Origin: Pseudomonas brassicacearum
GTDB lineage: Bacteria > Pseudomonadota > Gammaproteobacteria > Pseudomonadales > Pseudomonadaceae
Assembly (NCBI RefSeq): GCF_003732265.1
Contig: NZ_MOBK01000001.1
Location: 186,001 to 250,000, forward strand
Reading direction: 5' to 3'
Length of the DNA stretch: 64,000 nucleotides
Shown here one piece after another: positions 60,472 to 64,000 of the stretch. Positions within the stretch are counted from its first letter, which is position 1; every line of letters begins with the position of its first letter. The position numbers were made by a program, and so were the translations under genes. Below the pieces are notes generated by a model. That model was given only the letters and a program-made list of their open reading frames with translations, searched no databases and was not told where the DNA came from.

Positions 60472-61817
60472 CCGAACGCATGCAGCGACTGGCGCAGTTT
60501 TGCGTCGACACTCGCTACGAAGACTTGCCCCCGACACTGGTGGCGCAAGCCAAGCGGCACATCCTCGACACCTTCGGCGCGACGTTGGCCGGTGCTGTCA
60601 GTGACGTGGCGAAACAGGCGCAACAGGTGTTCGCGGGTGAAACCGGTGAAACGTTGGTCTGGGGCACCGGATTGCGGGTCGGGGCCATTCAGGCGGCCAT
60701 GCTCAACGGAGTCGCCGCCCATGCGCTGGAACTGGACGACACCGGTGGCTGCGACCATTCCGGCGCGGTGGTCCTTCCGGCGGTCATGGCAGCGGTATCG
60801 ATGTCGCCCACGCCAGTCAGCGGCCGCGAACTGATAACCGCCGTGGTCATCGGCTACGAAGTCGGCCGCCGCGTGCTCGAAGCCTGCGGCGGTTACTCGG
60901 CGCACAACGGCGCGGGCTGGCACTCCACCGCCACCTGCGGTGTATTCGCCGCCGCCGCGGCGAGCGCTCGGATCTTGCGCCTCGATTTTCAACAAACGTT
61001 ATCGGCGCTGGGCATCGCCGGCAGTTTCAGTGGTGGGTTATGGGCATTTATCCACGACGGTTCGCACAGCAAGAAACTGCACAGCGGTCGGGCCGCAGAG
61101 GGTGGATTGCTGGCCGCGCGGTTTGCGCAACAGGGCATCAGCGGGCCGACAAAGTTGTTTGATGATGTCTGGGGCGGGTTTCTGAAAACCCTTGCTGGCG
61201 TGACGTCGCAACCCGAAGCGCTGGACGCCGAGCTGGGCGTGGTGTGGAAACTTTCCCGCTGCTCGATCAAGCCTTACGCCTCGTGCCGGGGCACGCACTC
61301 GGCCATCGACGCATTAGGGCTGTTGCTGGATCAATTGCAGGTCGATGTCGATCAAGTCGAAGACATTCATGTTTCGCTGTGCGGGTTTCTTCAAGGCATG
61401 TGTGGCGACCAGGAAGTCAGCACACTGGCGGCGGCGCAAATGAGTTTGCCGTATGCCTTGGCGGCACGGTTGGTTCATGGTCATTGTCGCCTGCAGGCGT
61501 ATGACGATGCACAACGCCGCGATCCGCGTATCGCGCACTGGATGTCGCGCATTCGTCTTGAAGTGGACCCGCAACTGTCAGAGGATGGCGAGCCGGTTGT
61601 CAGCCTGCGCACCGTGGACGGTCGGCAGGCGCGCCTGTGTGTCGAGGTGCCGCTGGGGGCGCCGGGGAATCCGTTGAGTGATGCGGCGCTGGAGCAGAAG
61701 TTTTTCAGCCTGTCTGGGCGGGTGATGTCGCAGGAACGGGCGGTGCAATTGCTTGGGCAGTTGTGGCGGCTGGATGAGATGGAATCGGTTCGTTTGCTGG
61801 ATCGGAGGCTGGTTTGA
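60468..61817 (+). CDS. MmgE/PrpD-family protein
   Basis: This 449-residue protein is of the family that includes 2-methylcitrate dehydratase PrpD and iminodisuccinate epimerase. Motifs include HILDTFGATLAGA, NGVAAHALELDDT, HSGAVVLPAVMA and the late SCRGTHSAIDALG with KPYASCRG typical of the family. It is not with propionate genes (no prpB or prpC). The neighbourhood of a fumarate-forming lyase and an amino-acid transporter favours an epimerase role on an iminodisuccinate-like compound. The ATG overlaps the NodB stop. Confidence 0.9.
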   Translation: MTERMQRLAQFCVDTRYEDLPPTLVAQAKRHILDTFGATLAGAVSDVAKQAQQVFAGETGETLVWGTGLRVGAIQAAMLNGVAAHALELDDTGGCDHSGAVVLPAVMAAVSMSPTPVSGRELITAVVIGYEVGRRVLEACGGYSAHNGAGWHSTATCGVFAAAAASARILRLDFQQTLSALGIAGSFSGGLWAFIHDGSHSKKLHSGRAAEGGLLAARFAQQGISGPTKLFDDVWGGFLKTLAGVTSQPEALDAELGVVWKLSRCSIKPYASCRGTHSAIDALGLLLDQLQVDVDQVEDIHVSLCGFLQGMCGDQEVSTLAAAQMSLPYALAARLVHGHCRLQAYDDAQRRDPRIAHWMSRIRLEVDPQLSEDGEPVVSLRTVDGRQARLCVEVPLGAPGNPLSDAALEQKFFSLSGRVMSQERAVQLLGQLWRLDEMESVRLLDRRLV

Positions 61818-61841
61818 TCTGGGTGTTGAATCGGCTGACGC

Positions 61842-61908
61842 CATCGCGAGCAGGCTCACTCCCACAGTTGGAATGCGTTCCCCTGTGGGAGCGAGCCTGC
61901 TCGCGATG
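61842..61908. repeat. REP inverted pair (GTGGGAGC type)
   Basis: 26-bp arms at 61842-61867 and 61883-61908 are inverted with one mismatch around 15 bases. The core is CTGTGGGAGCGAGCCTGCTC. It lies between the MmgE/PrpD and MFS genes. Confidence 0.88.
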
Positions 61909-61967
61909 GCCGCGCCTCGGTCCCTCGACGAACACTACACAAACCAAATAAGGACATTTGCCCCACC

Positions 61968-63146
61968 GTGGCCACTTACTCGCTCGTTATCCGCCGCTTG
62001 ATGATTGTCTCGCTGACGATTGTCGTCAGCCGCGCCATCACCAGCCCGCTGCTCACGCTGTTCCTGAGCAACAAACTCGGCCTCAACCAACAGGACGTCG
62101 GTTTGCTGCTGGGCATCGCGGTGTTTATCGCCACGCTGCTCGCGCTCTATGGCGGCTACATCATCGACCGTCTGGAAAAGCGCCGGCTGCTGATCCTCGC
62201 CATGCTTTCCAGCGCCATCGGCTTTGTATTGCTGACATTCGCCGAGAACCTCTACCTGACCACCGCCACGCTGGTGATCACTGAAACGGCTTCGGCGCTG
62301 TTTTTGATCGGATCGAAAGCGATCCTCAGCGAAAACCTGCCCATGGGCCAGCGCGCCAAGGCCTTTTCCCTGCGCTACACCTTGACCAACATCGGCTATG
62401 CCACCGGGCCGATGCTCGGCGTGGTGATTGCCGGCGTGTACCCGATTGCGCCGTTCCTGATCGCTGGCGGCATCGCGTTTTTCAGCATTTTCCTGATGAT
62501 CGGGATCCCCAAGGATTCGGCCCAGCCACCTGCCATCGGCCAACCCCAAAGCTTTCTCAAGACGCTGATCACCCTGAAAAACGACCGCACGCTGATCATG
62601 TTCACCTGCGGCTGCCTGCTCAGTACGGTGGTCCACGGCCGGTTCACGTTGTACCTGTCGCAATACCTGCTGGTGACGCATGATTCCAAACGCGCCCTCG
62701 AAACCATGGCCGCCCTGCTCGCCTGCAACGCCATCAGCGTGATCCTGCTGCAATACCAGATCGGCCGGTTTCTCAAGCGTGAACAACTGCGCTACTGGAT
62801 TGCCGGGGGCACCAGCCTGTTCATCGTCGGCCTGATCGGTTTCAGCCTGGCCGACAGCCTGGTGTCGTGGTGCGTGGCCATGTTCATCTTCACCCTCGGC
62901 GAAATGATCATTTACCCCGCCGAGTTCCTGTTCGTCGACACCCTGGCCCCGGAAGAACTGCGCGGCAGCTATTACGGTGCGCAGAACCTCGCCGCACTCG
63001 GCGGCGCACTGAGCCCGGTGATCTGCGGTTTCCTGCTGATGCACACGCCCGCACCGACGATGTTCTACGCCCTGAGCGCACTCACCGCGATGGGCGGATT
63101 CCTGTGCTTCATGAGCGGACGGCGCGTGGCGATACTGCAAAATTAA
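61968..63146 (+). CDS. MFS transporter
   Basis: This 392-residue major facilitator has 12 helices. Between helices 2 and 3 the motif-A-like GGYIIDRLEKRRLLI is present, and a central loop (about 180-200) separates the halves. I used GTG 61968; its ribosome-binding site (AAGGA near 61950) is rather distant, so ATG 62001, 11 codons on, is possible. It probably exports a drug or metabolite. A REP pair upstream suggests a separate transcript from the MmgE/PrpD gene. Confidence 0.87.
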   Translation: MATYSLVIRRLMIVSLTIVVSRAITSPLLTLFLSNKLGLNQQDVGLLLGIAVFIATLLALYGGYIIDRLEKRRLLILAMLSSAIGFVLLTFAENLYLTTATLVITETASALFLIGSKAILSENLPMGQRAKAFSLRYTLTNIGYATGPMLGVVIAGVYPIAPFLIAGGIAFFSIFLMIGIPKDSAQPPAIGQPQSFLKTLITLKNDRTLIMFTCGCLLSTVVHGRFTLYLSQYLLVTHDSKRALETMAALLACNAISVILLQYQIGRFLKREQLRYWIAGGTSLFIVGLIGFSLADSLVSWCVAMFIFTLGEMIIYPAEFLFVDTLAPEELRGSYYGAQNLAALGGALSPVICGFLLMHTPAPTMFYALSALTAMGGFLCFMSGRRVAILQN

Positions 63147-63306
63147 TGCACTGAAGCTGCATTAATATGAATTTGTCAGCACATGGAATCAACGGCACAC
63201 TGTGCCCGTTCCTCCCCCAATCGTTGGAACACCTTCAAGGGCTTTCTGGATATCCCAGCCAAGCCTTTTTTTTTATTCGTTTTTTTGTCCATGGATCGAT
63301 TTCATC

Positions 63307-64000
63307 ATGCTTGCTCGCTGGTTGCCCGCCGCCATCAACACCCGTCCTTCCGAATGGAGCCGCGCCGCCATCGGCATGGCCCTCGGGACGCTGTTCAGCG
63401 TCTGGGTTTGCGGGCAAGTGTTTGGCATGGACGTGGCGCAGCACCTGATCGGCCCGCTGGGCGCTTCGGCGGTATTGTTGTTTGCCGTGTCCTCCGGCGC
63501 CCTCGCCCAGCCGTGGTCGATTCTGGGCGGCTACTTGAGCGCCGGGGTGGTTTCGCTGCTGGTCGCCCACGTGCTCGGGCGAACCCTCGGCAGTGCCTGC
63601 CTGGCGGCGGGCATGGCGCTGATGTTGATGTGCTGGCTGCGTTGCCTGCATCCGCCGGCCGGGGCTTTGGCGCTGCTGTTGGTGTTGGCCGACCCGGTCA
63701 CCATCGCCATGGACTGGAAGGCCCTCGGCCCGGTGATGCTCGGTGCCTCAGCAATGCTGCTCAGCGCCCTGGCGTACAACAACCTGACACGCATTCGCTA
63801 CCCGAAACGCGCCAGCGAACCGGCGGCCGTGATCCCCGCCGACCACCCGCCCGTCGACACCCAGGCCATCACCGCACAAGACCTGAAACTGGCGTTGGCG
63901 GACATGGAGGCGTTCTTCGATGTGACGCCTGAAGACCTCGAACAGCTGATCCACGCCAGTGAATTGCATGCCAAGCGGCGCAGCATCAGCGAAGTCCTCA
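63307..64000 (+). CDS. HPP-family membrane protein (3' truncated)
   Basis: The frame is open from ATG 63307 to the end of the window (231 codons), so the C-terminus is missing. Five or six hydrophobic helices precede the family motif CLHPPAGALALLLVL at about 117-131, which gives the HPP family its name. A cytoplasmic segment begins near residue 165 (RIRYPKRASEPAAVIPAD), where a CBS-domain region is expected in longer members. Some HPP proteins transport nitrite across chloroplast membranes; the bacterial role is uncertain. Confidence 0.88.
   Translation, partial: MLARWLPAAINTRPSEWSRAAIGMALGTLFSVWVCGQVFGMDVAQHLIGPLGASAVLLFAVSSGALAQPWSILGGYLSAGVVSLLVAHVLGRTLGSACLAAGMALMLMCWLRCLHPPAGALALLLVLADPVTIAMDWKALGPVMLGASAMLLSALAYNNLTRIRYPKRASEPAAVIPADHPPVDTQAITAQDLKLALADMEAFFDVTPEDLEQLIHASELHAKRRSISEVL

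Overview
The window reads as chromosomal DNA of a Pseudomonas, most likely of the P. fluorescens group. The evidence is dense high-GC coding, inverted repeats of the GTGGGAGC...GCTCGCGA REP family, a DUF6124-type gene, and the gene sets present (paoABC, spu-like polyamine genes, pqiABC, a complete arn operon). I saw no rRNA or tRNA gene, CRISPR array or insertion sequence. Almost everything is intact and tightly packed, often with 4-bp ATGA/GTGA overlaps.

Layout. (1) 1-3.2 kb: a three-gene efflux set (outer-membrane NodT-like protein cut by the window edge, HlyD-like adaptor, DUF2955 membrane protein). It is followed by a glycine-zipper protein and a large MscS-type channel (to 6.3 kb). (2) 6.4-10.2 kb: paoABC, a periplasmic molybdenum aldehyde oxidoreductase. 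(3) 10.3-15.3 kb: an AraC regulator divergent from a polyamine gamma-glutamylation set (glutamine-synthetase-like ligase, polyamine-binding protein, FAD oxidase). (4) 15.3-19.0 kb: single housekeeping or accessory genes (tautomerase, EamA transporter with a divergent LysR, VOC protein, SYLF protein). (5) 19.4-22.3 kb: a compact unit of an unknown protein, a double-domain KaiC-like ATPase and a soluble histidine kinase. (6) 22.9-28.1 kb: a catabolic or uptake cluster of TIM-barrel protein, 2OG-Fe(II) oxygenase, amino-acid-type binding protein, a permease-ATPase fusion and an atypical SDR. (7) 28.1-28.9 kb: a DUF6124 gene behind a long, strongly structured untranslated leader. (8) 29.7-33.2 kb: pqiA (as two genes), pqiB and pqiC. 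(9) 33.4-37.5 kb: an Ais-like phosphatase, a second ArnT-like transferase and another lipid-carrier glycosyltransferase. (10) 37.7-41.5 kb: a Fur-box-preceded ferric iron ABC transporter, then a lone tyrosine recombinase. (11) 42.8-53.2 kb: arnBCADTEF-ugd plus a further GT39-like gene, which makes and attaches 4-amino-4-deoxy-L-arabinose to lipid A. (12) 53.2-61.8 kb: a LysR regulator divergent from an argininosuccinate-lyase paralogue, an amino-acid ABC transporter, two tandem NodB-fold proteins and an MmgE/PrpD protein. (13) an MFS transporter and a truncated HPP-family gene.

The points I find most unusual are these. The DUF6124 leader (about 28294-28517) has two hairpins with identical eight-base loops, both complementary to one internal segment, and a possible Shine-Dalgarno switch. 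The KaiC-like triad lacks KaiA and KaiB, and the ATPase lacks the classic phosphosites. The lyase/MmgE-PrpD/NodB cluster may degrade an aminopolycarboxylate-like compound, and its second NodB protein has lost metal ligands. The same 6-N5-6 direct repeat (TTTCAC/T) lies upstream of both the Ais/ArnT-like operon and the arn operon. All assignments are by eye from motifs and context; no database search was run.
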